Positions 1-6,950 of a stretch of DNA of 64,000 nt are shown in pieces. Within the stretch, counting starts at the first letter, position 1. Every line of letters begins with the position of its first letter. The stretch lies in NCBI RefSeq assembly GCF_001949125.1, contig NZ_MSTI01000028.1:42362-106361 (forward strand), read 5' to 3'. This stretch comes from Deinococcus marmoris (GTDB lineage Bacteria; Deinococcota; Deinococci; Deinococcales; Deinococcaceae). The position numbers were made by a program, and so were the translations under genes. A model generated the notes under the pieces. It did no database searches. It was not told the origin of the DNA and saw only the letters and a list, made by a program, of their open reading frames with translations.

Positions 1-315
1 AGTCCCTCCCCCTGCCCCACAGCTCCACCTAATGGCTGTGGCGGGCGGCGCGGCGCAGGTTCAGGCGGGTGCTGTTGTGCTGCTCTTTTTGCGTGTGTGA
101 GCGGTCTGAGGGCCTCGCTTACCTGAGGGCCGTAGGGGCGGGGCGGAGGATCTTGGTCTATCTAGCCTCTTGCCCTGCCTCTCTACCTTGCCAGCGCTCT
201 ATGTAGATGTTCTGGCGGGTGTTTAGGGGGTGTGGGTTGGTGTCGGGGAAAGGCCCTGAGGCGGAGCGCTCTCAGTTAGTGAAATAAGTTTCAAGGGTTC
301 AGATTCTGAACTGGG
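1..315. other. left edge, no gene recognised
   Basis: I see no convincing coding sequence here. The stretch follows the stop of the last leftward gene. It contains a direct repeat CTGAGGGCC (two copies 8 nt apart near 107-135) and one copy of the element's 15-bp palindrome at 297-311. It could be the promoter region of a leftward gene beyond the window. Confidence 0.4.
297..311. promoter_or_regulatory. 15-bp palindrome, copy A
   Basis: GTTCAGATTCTGAAC is a perfect dyad around a central A/T. It is one of five copies in the element (also at 4174, 8683, 10961 and 17799). Here it lies just past the stop codon of the leftward gene. Confidence 0.6.
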
Positions 316-849
316 TCAGCGCCCCCGCAGCTCTTCTTCTACCAGGTGAAGGAGTCGGGTCGCTCCGGCTCCGAGGCTTTCACCCTTCAGCGAGGCGATC
401 AGCTGATCTATCAGCGGGGTCGGCGGGTACACCTGCACCTGGGGCGCGGCGTCGACCACAGCGGGCGAGATGCGCTCCTGTGCGATGAGTACGCGGGTCT
501 CGTTGCGGGTCAGGTGCAGGAGCTGCTGCTGCTCAAAGCTGCGGTCCGGCTGCGCCCTCGCTTCATGCCGCTGCAATGGTTCGCGGGCCGGGGCGGTGCG
601 CTGCGTGCGGGCGTCAGCGAGTGCTTCTCTCAGTGAGGTCATACCCAGAAAGCCCCCGCCGATGAGGGCGGGGGCGGGGTCCTGCGCTGCGTTGAACTCC
701 AGAAACTCCACGAACTCGCGCAGATGCTCTGCCCCGCGCGCGGCCCGCTGCAGCAGCTCCCAGGCGGTCATGTACTCCTCACGGTGGACCAGGAGGGCGG
801 TGCGGTGATGGCGGTCGCGCAGCTCAGCCTCCTGGTCCTCGTCGGTCAC
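316..849 (-). CDS. hypothetical protein, possible in-frame fusion
   Basis: A 178-residue protein of unknown function. I chose the GTG start because it overlaps the stop of the upstream phosphatase gene by 4 nt (GTGA), the usual junction in this operon. The N-terminal part is charged and helical, with an EEYMTAWELLQRAARG segment. Near residue 61 the frame runs through a GC hairpin (653-674) followed by TTTCTGGGTATGACC, the same layout that separates neighbouring genes. The C-terminal part, from MTSLREALADA, may therefore once have been a separate gene, or may still be translated separately. No known domain was recognised. Confidence 0.6.
   Translation of the reverse strand: MTDEDQEAELRDRHHRTALLVHREEYMTAWELLQRAARGAEHLREFVEFLEFNAAQDPAPALIGGGFLGMTSLREALADARTQRTAPAREPLQRHEARAQPDRSFEQQQLLHLTRNETRVLIAQERISPAVVDAAPQVQVYPPTPLIDQLIASLKGESLGAGATRLLHLVEEELRGR
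653..674 (-). repeat. gene-boundary hairpin read in frame
   Basis: CCCCCGCC/GGCGGGGG hairpin, followed on the minus strand by CTTTCTGGGT and an ATG at 642. It matches the boundary hairpins at 1483, 1738, 2318 and 4138, but here it lies inside an open frame. Confidence 0.5.
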
Positions 850-1472
850 GTGATGGCGTGCGGGGTCCATGTCTCGCAGTCCAGCGCGGTCAGCGTCCCC
901 CAGAAAACGGCACCGGTGTCGATCAACCACAGTGCGGTGCCATCCTGGAGGCCGACGCGCTTGGGCTGCTGCTGCGGGGTGTGGCCGTGCACGCTGACCG
1001 TCACACCTTCAGGCAGGGGGTAGACGGGCGTGTTACCCGGGCGGCCCCACAGGTGGGCGTCGTCGTCCTGGCCTGTGGGGTCTGGCCGCATCGCGTGGCT
1101 GAACATGGTCCCGTCCTGCACGTGCCAGGGCTTCAGGCTGGCGATCATCCACCGCGCATCAGCCTCCAGCGCGTCCGGCTCACCCTCGTACCCCGCCAGC
1201 GTGGTGCTGCCGCCGTTCATGATCCACAGCTCGCGGGACTGGCCCCGCAGCACGGCCTCCACCATGAACAGGTCATGGTTTCCGAGCAGCGCCACTGCCC
1301 TCCCGCTGTCAACCAGCTCCCTCACGCGCTGGATGCAGCCGCGAGAGTCGGGGCCGCGATCGACATAGTCTCCGAGAAGGAGCAGCTGGCGGTCGGGGAA
1401 GCGGGCGATGGCGGCGTCGAGCAGGTCGAGGCGGCCGTGGATGTCGCCGAGTGCGATGGGTGGGCGGGTCAT
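846..1472 (-). CDS. PPP-family serine/threonine protein phosphatase
   Basis: A 208-residue metallophosphatase of the PPP family (phage lambda phosphatase/PrpA type). It should hydrolyse phosphoserine, phosphothreonine or phosphotyrosine using two metal ions. The signature motifs are present in order: GDIHGR near residue 9, GDYVDRG near 36, GNHD near 66 and a C-terminal HGHT. Length matches the lambda enzyme. The start is the ATG following hairpin 1483-1500; an in-frame ATG 18 nt upstream lies inside the hairpin tract and is less likely. No Shine-Dalgarno sequence is visible. Such enzymes are frequent phage cargo and could modify host signalling; that role is inferred. Confidence 0.9.
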   Translation of the reverse strand: MTRPPIALGDIHGRLDLLDAAIARFPDRQLLLLGDYVDRGPDSRGCIQRVRELVDSGRAVALLGNHDLFMVEAVLRGQSRELWIMNGGSTTLAGYEGEPDALEADARWMIASLKPWHVQDGTMFSHAMRPDPTGQDDDAHLWGRPGNTPVYPLPEGVTVSVHGHTPQQQPKRVGLQDGTALWLIDTGAVFWGTLTALDCETWTPHAIT

Positions 1473-1478
1473 ACGCAG

Positions 1479-1500
1479 AAAACCCCGCATCTCTGCGGGG
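1479..1500 (-). terminator. hairpin plus T-run at gene boundary
   Basis: CCCCGCA-TCTC-TGCGGGG stem (1483-1500), then TTTT on the minus strand, then CTGCGT and the next ATG. It has the form of an intrinsic terminator, yet it abuts the next start codon. Confidence 0.6.
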
Positions 1501-1508
1501 CGGGGCGG

Positions 1509-1727
1509 TCACTCAAACACGATCCCCTTGTTCGACCACATGCTGCACTCCTCGATTTTCGTGATCGCGAGCGCGCGGCAGCGGCCTGCGGGTACGTGCT
1601 CCAGCAGGGCATCCCGGGCGGTCTTCAGGGCCTCGCGGACGGCGGTGATCTGGGTGATCTGCTCGGGCGTGGGGGCCTGGTATTCAAACGCATCTTTGGG
1701 CGCAGGGCCGCTCTCTGTGTGTGTCAT
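1509..1727 (-). CDS. hypothetical small protein
   Basis: A 72-residue protein with a central helix (TPEQITQITAVREALKTARD) and a C-terminal Cys. No family recognised. It starts MTHTES directly after hairpin 1738-1766, with no ribosome-binding site, and ends just before hairpin 1483-1500. The first codons resemble those of the next gene upstream (MTHTQS), so the repeated boundary module extends into the coding sequence. Confidence 0.65.
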   Translation of the reverse strand: MTHTESGPAPKDAFEYQAPTPEQITQITAVREALKTARDALLEHVPAGRCRALAITKIEECSMWSNKGIVFE

Positions 1728-1733
1728 ACGCAG

Positions 1734-1766
1734 AAAACCCCCGCCTGCATCTCAGCAGCGCGGGGG
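1734..1766 (-). terminator. hairpin plus T-run at gene boundary
   Basis: CCCCCGC-CTGC-loop-GCAG-CGCGGGGG stem, then TTTT on the minus strand, then CTGCGTATGACACA of the next gene. Second copy of the boundary module. Confidence 0.6.
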
Positions 1767-1773
1767 CAGGCGG

Positions 1774-2307
1774 TCAGAATCGACCGTCGTAAATCGGGAT
1801 GTAAGGCCGGGGCGGGGGCGGCGACTTTGGGGCCGGCTTGCTGAGGTCGCCAGGACGGAAACTGACTACCAGGACGACATACTCGGGGCACCGATGTCCA
1901 GGCTGCCCGCAGTCATCGCTGAAGCACTGAAGCGGAACAATTTCCAGGGCTTTGACAGAAAGACCTTGGGCCAGACACCGCTCAAGAAAAACGTCCTGAA
2001 GATCGTGGTCATATGAGAAGGTCACGATGACCTGAAGCTCGCCATTCTCAGCCGCAGCGCGTAGTAAGTTCCACTTTGGTGCGAGCTTCTCGTCCGTCGT
2101 CGGCCCGTTAGCGCCGTCCAGCGCGACCGGGAGTGTAGTTCCCCGGTCGCGCTGGACGCGGCCCAGACGAAGGGTATCCATCAGTTCCGGGATCGTCGGG
2201 GATGCGTTGATGCGCGAACCGGCTATGACGGCGCTCCCGAACGGGCCACTCGCAGGGACAGTGCTGGAGGTGACGTTGTTCACTGCTTCACTCTGTGTAT
2301 GTGTCAT
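1774..2307 (-). CDS. hypothetical protein
   Basis: A 177-residue protein of unknown function. The middle has a conserved-looking strand-helix segment (ELQVIVTFSYDHDLQDVFLE), then a Cys/His-rich patch (CFSDDCGQPGHRC, near residues 128-140) that could bind a metal, and a proline-rich tail. Flanked on both sides by boundary hairpins (2318-2346 upstream, 1738-1766 downstream). The start lacks a Shine-Dalgarno sequence. Confidence 0.65.
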   Translation of the reverse strand: MTHTQSEAVNNVTSSTVPASGPFGSAVIAGSRINASPTIPELMDTLRLGRVQRDRGTTLPVALDGANGPTTDEKLAPKWNLLRAAAENGELQVIVTFSYDHDLQDVFLERCLAQGLSVKALEIVPLQCFSDDCGQPGHRCPEYVVLVVSFRPGDLSKPAPKSPPPPRPYIPIYDGRF

Positions 2308-2313
2308 ACGCAG

Positions 2314-2346
2314 AAAACCCCCGGCTGCACAGTGGCAGCGCGGGGG
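2314..2346 (-). terminator. hairpin plus T-run at gene boundary
   Basis: CCCCCG-GCTGC-ACAGTG-GCAGC-GCGGGGG stem followed by TTTT and CTGCGTATGACACA. Third near-identical copy of the boundary module. Confidence 0.6.
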
Positions 2347-2355
2347 CGGGGGCGG

Positions 2356-2610
2356 TCAGGCCCAGGAGACCAGGTATGTTTTCAGGTCAGGGTTGCCGGG
2401 GTCGGTGTCGGTCACGCCGAGCCCACCATCTGCGCAGACAGCCAAAAAATGGCTGCTCTGGGCTGCGCCGATCTGCACGGTCCGGCTGTAGTCGCCCTGT
2501 GCGGCAGCGTCGCGCAGCTGCTGGTACTGCGGCTCCAGGGCGGCGTCGTTTTGTGCGGCGTTGAAGGCGTCGGCGGCGGCTTTCAGTTCGGTGCGGGTGG
2601 GTGCGGTCAT
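2356..2610 (-). CDS. hypothetical protein
   Basis: An 84-residue protein, predicted mostly helical at the N-terminus (TELKAAADAFNAAQNDAA). It has a good Shine-Dalgarno sequence (CAGGAGG, 5 nt before ATG), unlike its downstream neighbours. Function unknown. Confidence 0.65.
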   Translation of the reverse strand: MTAPTRTELKAAADAFNAAQNDAALEPQYQQLRDAAAQGDYSRTVQIGAAQSSHFLAVCADGGLGVTDTDPGNPDLKTYLVSWA

Positions 2611-2661
2611 GGTGCCTCCTGTGGCTGAGTGAGGGCGATGGGTTCATGCGGGCGCAGCCAC

Positions 2662-3018
2662 TCAGGGCGGCTTCGGCTTCCCAGGCGCGGTCCGCTCGGC
2701 TATCAGGAGCCAGGGGTCAGCGCGGGAACGGCGCACCTCCACACGTCCGGGCTGCGACAGATCAACGCGCATTCCAGTCGGAGGCAGCGCGAACTCAGCG
2801 CCGCCGGATAGCCGTACCCACACACCCGCCTGTGGGTCGGCGGCGTGCATGACGCTCACGGTCTCGCCGTCGAGTGTCACCAGCACCAGCGCGTTAGGCA
2901 TCACCCGGATCAGCGGGGCAGGAGCAGACACCACAGGGGGCGGCGGCGCGGGGTCAACGGCGGACGGGGCGCAGGCGGTCAGGGCGAGGGCGGCGGCCAG
3001 GATCAGGAATCGTTTCAT
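2662..3018 (-). CDS. predicted lipoprotein
   Basis: A 118-residue protein with a classical lipoprotein signal: MKRF, a hydrophobic stretch, and the lipobox LTAC with Cys at residue 16. The mature part starts with a proline-rich linker followed by a small beta-rich domain. It is probably anchored on the outer face of a membrane. In a phage-like operon, short lipoproteins can act in superinfection exclusion or lysis; nothing here decides this. A GAAGGAGAAC ribosome-binding site precedes the start, and the 54-residue gene upstream ends 11 nt away. Confidence 0.75.
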   Translation of the reverse strand: MKRFLILAAALALTACAPSAVDPAPPPPVVSAPAPLIRVMPNALVLVTLDGETVSVMHAADPQAGVWVRLSGGAEFALPPTGMRVDLSQPGRVEVRRSRADPWLLIAERTAPGKPKPP

Positions 3019-3028
3019 GCGTTCTCCT

Positions 3029-3193
3029 TCAGTTCGGGCGGCTCAACAGACCCAGCCGTCGCAGCTCGCACCATGCCGGGTGATCGGCGGTCAGCAGGCC
3101 CTGGCGGTGGCGCTCAAGCAAGATCGAGACGCTGTAGTAGTCGGTGCCGGTCGGCGTGCGGATGCCGATCAGGGTGGGACGGGCGGGGGTCAT
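3029..3193 (-). CDS. 54-residue small protein
   Basis: This small gene starts with an ATG overlapping the methyltransferase stop by 4 nt (ATGA) and ends 11 nt before the lipoprotein start, so it fits the operon exactly. The product begins MTPARPTLIGIRTPTG, followed by a helical LLERHRQGLL segment, and ends in SRPN. No family recognised. The coupling at both ends is the main evidence that it is translated. Confidence 0.6.
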   Translation of the reverse strand: MTPARPTLIGIRTPTGTDYYSVSILLERHRQGLLTADHPAWCELRRLGLLSRPN

Positions 3194-3945
3194 CTCGCGG
3201 ACTCCAGCGGCTGGCGGAGGCGTTCGGCTGCGATGTCGTAGTAAGCCGCGTCTCGCTCGATCAGCACTGAACTGCGTCCGGCCCGGATAGCTGCCACGCC
3301 AGTGGTGCCGCTGCCCGCGCAGTTGTCGAGCACCGTGTCACCAGGCTGGGTGTAGGTGCGGATCAGGTATTCGAAAAGCGGAACCGGTTTCTGCGTCGGA
3401 TGCTGAGCGCCAGACCTAATCTTGAGATAGCTCAGAATCGTTGAAGGATTCTTGTGTGTGTATACGCGCGCGGGAGCATCTCGGTCGATGTACTGATCCA
3501 GCGTGGTCAGATCGCTCTTCCCGTAGGCCTTTCCCTTGATGGGCCTGTCTCGCAGCACCATCTGAGGGAAGTATCGAGGAGTGGACGGCGAAAAGACCAG
3601 CACGTCTTCATGCTGTCGCATGGGTTGATACCGCGCATAGCTCATGCCACCCGGAACCTTCTTATCCCAGACCCAGGCGTACTTAAACAGATCAGGAGCG
3701 CTCATCACCAGCGCGCTCGTGAAGGGCTGTGCAGCAGTGAGCACGATAGCCCCTCGCGGCTTGATGAGTCTTCGGTACTGGTGCCACAGTGTCGCGAGCG
3801 GGATCACTGTGTCCCACTTGCAGGCCGTGATGCCGTAGGGAAGATCACACAGGATCATGTCCACCGACTGATCTGGGAGCGTTGGCATCACGGTCAGGCA
3901 GTCCCCGTGGATCAGTGTCGTGACGCTCGTGCGGACCTGCATCAT
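3190..3945 (-). CDS. DNA methyltransferase, N4-cytosine/N6-adenine type
   Basis: A 251-residue solitary DNA methylase. The catalytic motif IV is DLPYG (a DPPY variant, near residue 34) and the AdoMet-binding motif I, NCAGSGTTGVAA, lies near the C-terminus, giving the beta-class order. HPTQKP precedes motif I as in many phage orphan methylases. No restriction nuclease is adjacent, so it probably protects the element DNA or marks sites. I chose the ATG that overlaps the upstream stop in TGATG. Another in-frame ATG 33 nt upstream would give 262 residues. Confidence 0.9.
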   Translation of the reverse strand: MMQVRTSVTTLIHGDCLTVMPTLPDQSVDMILCDLPYGITACKWDTVIPLATLWHQYRRLIKPRGAIVLTAAQPFTSALVMSAPDLFKYAWVWDKKVPGGMSYARYQPMRQHEDVLVFSPSTPRYFPQMVLRDRPIKGKAYGKSDLTTLDQYIDRDAPARVYTHKNPSTILSYLKIRSGAQHPTQKPVPLFEYLIRTYTQPGDTVLDNCAGSGTTGVAAIRAGRSSVLIERDAAYYDIAAERLRQPLESAR

Positions 3946-4127
3946 CAGCGCTTCCGTGGCGGGTTCAGCTTCATCCACACCATGCAGGCGTTGCAGGCGG
4001 GGTGAGTCTCCAGGTCCTCGCTCTCAAGCACCAGCGGCGCGCAGTAGCTGATGCCGCCGACAGTGACCCAGTATTTGGGCGACCAGAAGCGGGCGGGCAT
4101 GCGGGGCGGACGGTTCTCAGGTGTCAT
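3945..4127 (-). CDS. hypothetical small protein
   Basis: A 60-residue protein starting MTPENRPPRMPARF. It has an aromatic middle (KYWVTVGGISYCAPL) and a CNAC pair near the C-terminus that could bind a metal. Its stop overlaps the methyltransferase start (TGATG), and its start follows boundary hairpin 4138-4167 without a Shine-Dalgarno sequence. Function unknown. Confidence 0.6.
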   Translation of the reverse strand: MTPENRPPRMPARFWSPKYWVTVGGISYCAPLVLESEDLETHPACNACMVWMKLNPPRKR

Positions 4128-4132
4128 ACGGC

Positions 4133-4167
4133 AAAAAGCCCCGCGCTGCACGGGTGGCAGGCGGGGC
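4133..4167 (-). terminator. hairpin plus T-run at gene boundary
   Basis: GCCCCGC/GCGGGGC stem with inner CTGC/GCAG, then TTTTT and GCCGTATGACACC on the minus strand. Fourth boundary module, slightly divergent. Confidence 0.55.
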
Positions 4168-4173
4168 GGGTGA

Positions 4174-4188
4174 GTTCAGAATCTGAAC
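4174..4188. promoter_or_regulatory. 15-bp palindrome, copy B
   Basis: GTTCAGAATCTGAAC, perfect dyad. It lies 46 nt upstream of the 60-residue gene, in the short gap (4128-4256) between two leftward genes. That gap holds nothing else apart from boundary hairpin 4138-4167. Confidence 0.6.
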
Positions 4189-4256
4189 TGGGTTGTAGGG
4201 GTCCTGCAGTCATTACTGACCTATAACAAAAAGTGTACCCCGGCGCGGCGAGAAGG

Positions 4257-4577
4257 TCAAGCTCCCCCGCGCCCCAGCAGCTCCCGGCCCTCGGTGCTCA
4301 GCTCGTAGGTCTGGCTGCCCGGCTCTGTGGTGATCAGGCCGTCTCGACACTCACTCAGCGCGTCCTGGGCGGCCATCAGGGGGCAGCAGTAGACACTAGC
4401 GAGGTGCACGGCCAGGCGCGGGCGCACGGTCAGCTCACCGGCGGCGGCGAGGCGCAAGATGGAGAAGATGGTGAAGGGGTGGCCGTAGGTGGCGGGGCGG
4501 GTGGTGGAAGGGGGCCGCGCTGGCGCGGCGCGCTCACTGGGGTGAGCGCCTAACTTGCCCTCTGCGGTACGGCTCAC
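4257..4577 (-). CDS. hypothetical protein, winged-helix-like
   Basis: A 106-residue protein. The C-terminal two thirds (FTIFSILRLAAAGELTVRP, then a helix and a DGLITTEPGSQTYELSTEGR hairpin) has the look of a winged helix-turn-helix: recognition helix followed by a wing ending in LSTEGRELL, as in PadR/MarR-type folds. It starts with GTG overlapping the upstream stop by 4 nt. The DNA-binding role is inferred from this pattern only. Confidence 0.55.
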   Translation of the reverse strand: MSRTAEGKLGAHPSERAAPARPPSTTRPATYGHPFTIFSILRLAAAGELTVRPRLAVHLASVYCCPLMAAQDALSECRDGLITTEPGSQTYELSTEGRELLGRGGA

Positions 4578-4786
4578 GCGCGCACCAGCGAACCGTCGAG
4601 GATGACCTGGTCGTTCGCGGTCACTGCGAACTCAACCACAGTGTCGTCGCGCATCAGGGTGATCTGCGCACCCCGAGTCGGCAGTTTCAGCGCGACTAGC
4701 GCAGCGATAACGGCCTCCCGCTCGGTGCTGCAGGTTGCGGCTGGGATGGTCTGCCCGGCGGCGCGGACTTCTAGGGGGTGGGTCAT
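4574..4786 (-). CDS. hypothetical protein
   Basis: A 70-residue protein, alternating short strands and one helix (STEREAVIAALVALKL). No family recognised. A good ribosome-binding site (CAGGAG, 7 nt before ATG). Its stop overlaps the downstream start by 4 nt. Confidence 0.6.
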   Translation of the reverse strand: MTHPLEVRAAGQTIPAATCSTEREAVIAALVALKLPTRGAQITLMRDDTVVEFAVTANDQVILDGSLVRA

Positions 4787-4840
4787 GGTTAGTCTCCTGG
4801 AGTGTGAGGGGCCCCGGCGTGGTGGCCGGGGCGGGGTGGG

Positions 4841-5491
4841 TTAGTCGAGCCTGACGCACGCCAGGCCATAACCGCAGGTCTCACTCGCGCGCATCAGGGC
4901 ACCGATCAGTAGCTCCTCCCGCACATACGCCGCGTCGCTCTGGAGCAGCCCGGCGGTGCGGGCCTCGCAGCCAACGTACTCAGCCCACACCTCGTCAGCC
5001 GAGAGAACCAGCAGTCGGTCGGTCTCAGTCAGATACAGGGCGACGATCTCCCGAGCCTCACATCTGCGTGTAAGGTCATTGAGTCGTGCCCCGGCTGCCA
5101 ACTGCTTAGCCAGCGCGTACATCATCGCGCGATCGGCCTTCTTCTCGGCGGGGCTGCCTTCTGGCGCGGACTGCCATACGGCTTGTGCGACCCAGAAGGC
5201 CTCGTTCTCTTCAGCAACCTCAGTCTCAACAGTCGCGATCTCTTCGGGCGAAACGCACAACTGCTCAAGTCTCGCCAGGAGCCTGCGTTCACGCTCCAGC
5301 GCCACGGCGTCGGGGATCTCGGGAGAGGCGTAGCACAGGTACTGTTCGCCGCCGGAGGTGATGACGGCGTGGCGTGTGGCGGTCGGGGCGAGTGCGGCGG
5401 TCAAGATGGCCTGCGCGCGGCCTTCGGTGTCTGCTTCGGTCCGAGCCTGTGCGGCGGCGCGCTTGCGGGTGTGGGCGGCGATCTGGGTCAT
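4841..5491 (-). CDS. hypothetical helical protein
   Basis: A 216-residue, mostly helical, acidic protein. The N-terminus is basic and Ala-rich (RKRAAAQARTEADTEGRAQA). No family recognised. Strong ribosome-binding site (AGGAGG, 8 nt before ATG). GC-rich hairpins with CCCCGGCC arms flank it (4810-4835 and 5516-5540), so the intergenic layout of the element continues here, but with a Shine-Dalgarno sequence added. Confidence 0.65.
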   Translation of the reverse strand: MTQIAAHTRKRAAAQARTEADTEGRAQAILTAALAPTATRHAVITSGGEQYLCYASPEIPDAVALERERRLLARLEQLCVSPEEIATVETEVAEENEAFWVAQAVWQSAPEGSPAEKKADRAMMYALAKQLAAGARLNDLTRRCEAREIVALYLTETDRLLVLSADEVWAEYVGCEARTAGLLQSDAAYVREELLIGALMRASETCGYGLACVRLD

Positions 5492-5546
5492 GGTGGGCCT
5501 CCTGTGGGTCTGAGAAGCCCCGGCGGTGAGGCCGGGGCGGTGAGGG

Positions 5547-6116
5547 TTAAAGGAAGATCGGCGCGTCTTTCTCTGCGGTGTCTACCAGCCAGCCGTCCGG
5601 TTCGGTGCGCCCGGCGTCGATGATGTCGTACCAGAACGCGGTGCTGTGCGAGAAGAGCTCCACGGCGTCCTCAGTGGCGAGGTAGCAGTCCGACTCTTCG
5701 TCTGCGATCTTCAGGTGCACGCTCTCACCAGCGAGCAGCATGCGCCGGTTTTCGATCGTGTTCGTTTCGAGGGCCGGCCCCCACACTGCATCACTATCTG
5801 CATCGAAGAAGATGTAGTGGCCGGGGAAAACTTCCTGCGTATCGCCTTCCTCGATCTTCTCTTCTTCGAGGGGGAGCAGGTAGACGCCCTTCTCCTCGAT
5901 GATGTTGTAAGGGCTGCTGATCTGCCCGTCAGCAAGCTGGAGCGCGCTCCGGCTCAGGCTTGCAAGCGCGTGACCGTGCTCTTCGTGATTGACCAGCACC
6001 AGAACGCTGGTCAGACCGTCGGGCACGTACAGGTCTCCAGTCGGCATGGTCTTCAGGTGTGCGTCGGCGGCGTTGAGGGCTGCGATGCGGGCGGTCAGTG
6101 CGGTGCTGTGGGTCAT
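5547..6116 (-). CDS. hypothetical acidic protein
   Basis: A 189-residue protein from the ATG at 6116, which has GAGGAG 7 nt upstream. No family recognised; the C-terminal half is acidic (LPLEEEKIEEGDTQEVFPG). The frame stays open upstream through a second start at 6188, again with GAGGAGAACACC before it, and on to about 6520. TEENTMT is thus encoded twice: the ribosome-binding site itself is translated. The protein could be made from either internal start, or as part of a longer composite product. Confidence 0.6.
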   Translation of the reverse strand: MTHSTALTARIAALNAADAHLKTMPTGDLYVPDGLTSVLVLVNHEEHGHALASLSRSALQLADGQISSPYNIIEEKGVYLLPLEEEKIEEGDTQEVFPGHYIFFDADSDAVWGPALETNTIENRRMLLAGESVHLKIADEESDCYLATEDAVELFSHSTAFWYDIIDAGRTEPDGWLVDTAEKDAPIFL

Positions 6117-6616
6117 AGTGTTCTCCTCGGTGGCGAGAGGCTGCGTGGCGGGGGCGGGGTTGAGCGGGCTGTTCGTTTCGTTGGTCATGGTGTTCTCCTC
6201 GGTGTCGGTGTCGTCGTCTTCCTCTTCGTCGTCGTCCAGCGCATCGGCGGCCAGCTGATCGGCGACGCGCTCCGCCTCCCCGGTGAGCAGTTCATCGAGG
6301 TTGCCCAGGTCGGTCAGGTCAACCTCGAGGCGGGCACAGTCGGCGCGGATACCCTCGATCAGGGTCAGGGTGTCGGAGGTGGTGCCCCAGCTGCGCGCCC
6401 AGTCTTCAACCTCTTCGATGTGACCGATGGCGGCGTCGACCAGCTTCTCCAGTTTCTCGTCGTCGATGTAGCCGTCTTCGCTGATCTGGTCTGCGAGCTT
6501 GCGAGCGCGGGCGGCGATGCGGGGATGGTGATGCCGTCTGCGCGGATGGCCTTGAGGAGGGCGGGGTAGGTGAGGGGGGCGTCGCTCTCGGGGGCGGCGG
6601 TCAGTGCGTTCTTCAT
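6117..6616 (-). pseudogene. frameshifted N-terminal part of a composite gene
   Basis: The leaderless promoter and ATG at 6616 open a frame (MKNALTAAPESDAPLTYPAL) whose coding sense is lost near 6516-6521. The sense continues in another frame as RIAARARKLADQISEDG and onward. One missing C in the run within ATCCCCGCATC would join them as ITIPRIAARARK. Downstream come a helical domain, a very acidic stretch (DDDEEEDDD) and the two internal starts at 6188 and 6116. It is either a real frameshift, a sequence error, or a programmed shift. Confidence 0.55.
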
Positions 6617-6622
6617 AAGAGA

Positions 6623-6650
6623 AGTATATACCGTTAACGGTAGTTGTCAA
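6623..6650 (-). promoter_or_regulatory. leftward promoter with palindromic operator
   Basis: TTGACA (6645-6650), a 16-nt spacer, then TATACT (6623-6628), with the ATG 6 nt further on, so the transcript is probably leaderless. The spacer contains the perfect palindrome TACCGTTAACGGTA (6629-6642). It faces the small ribbon-helix-helix gene at 6723, whose product is the obvious candidate binder. Confidence 0.75.
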
Positions 6651-6722
6651 TCAGGTGCGTACCGTGCGATGGGGGTATCGGGGGGGTAGCGGTATACGGG
6701 GTTTTGCGTGTTACCCTGAGTC

Positions 6723-6890
6723 ATGAAGAAAGACACGCGCACCCCGATGGTCACCGAGCGAGAGAAGGTGGTCGGCGTCAGACTTTCCGACGTTGAGCAC
6801 GCAAAAATCAAGGCTGAAGCCGATAAGGCAGGTCTGAAGATCTCTCAGTATCTGCGTATGGTTGGGCTGAGGTCGGCTGATACCCCCTAA
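6723..6890 (+). CDS. small ribbon-helix-helix regulator
   Basis: A 55-residue protein beginning MKKDTRTPMVTEREKVVGVR. The VGVRLSDVEHAKIKAEADKAGLKISQYLRMVG core is a typical Arc/CopG/MobC-like strand-helix-helix: the strand (KVVGVRL) would enter the major groove. It is transcribed away from the promoter at 6623-6650, which has a 14-bp palindrome in its spacer, so repression of that promoter is likely. No clear Shine-Dalgarno sequence precedes the ATG. A TACCCCC-type doublet lies upstream (6671-6688). Confidence 0.75.
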   Translation: MKKDTRTPMVTEREKVVGVRLSDVEHAKIKAEADKAGLKISQYLRMVGLRSADTP

Positions 6891-6901
6891 CCGACACCCA
6901 C

Positions 6902-6945
6902 AGTCTGCGGCCCTGGCATCACGTCAGAGCCGCAGACTTTTGTTG
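6902..6945 (+). terminator. intrinsic terminator
   Basis: AGTCTGCGGC...GCCGCAGACT stem followed by TTTTGTT, 11 nt after the stop of the ribbon-helix-helix gene. Confidence 0.8.
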
Positions 6946-6950
6946 ATTTA

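Noticed and set aside
3190..3945. Restriction-modification system
   Set aside because: Only the methyltransferase is present; the neighbours are a 54-residue gene, a lipoprotein and a 60-residue gene, none resembling a restriction nuclease.
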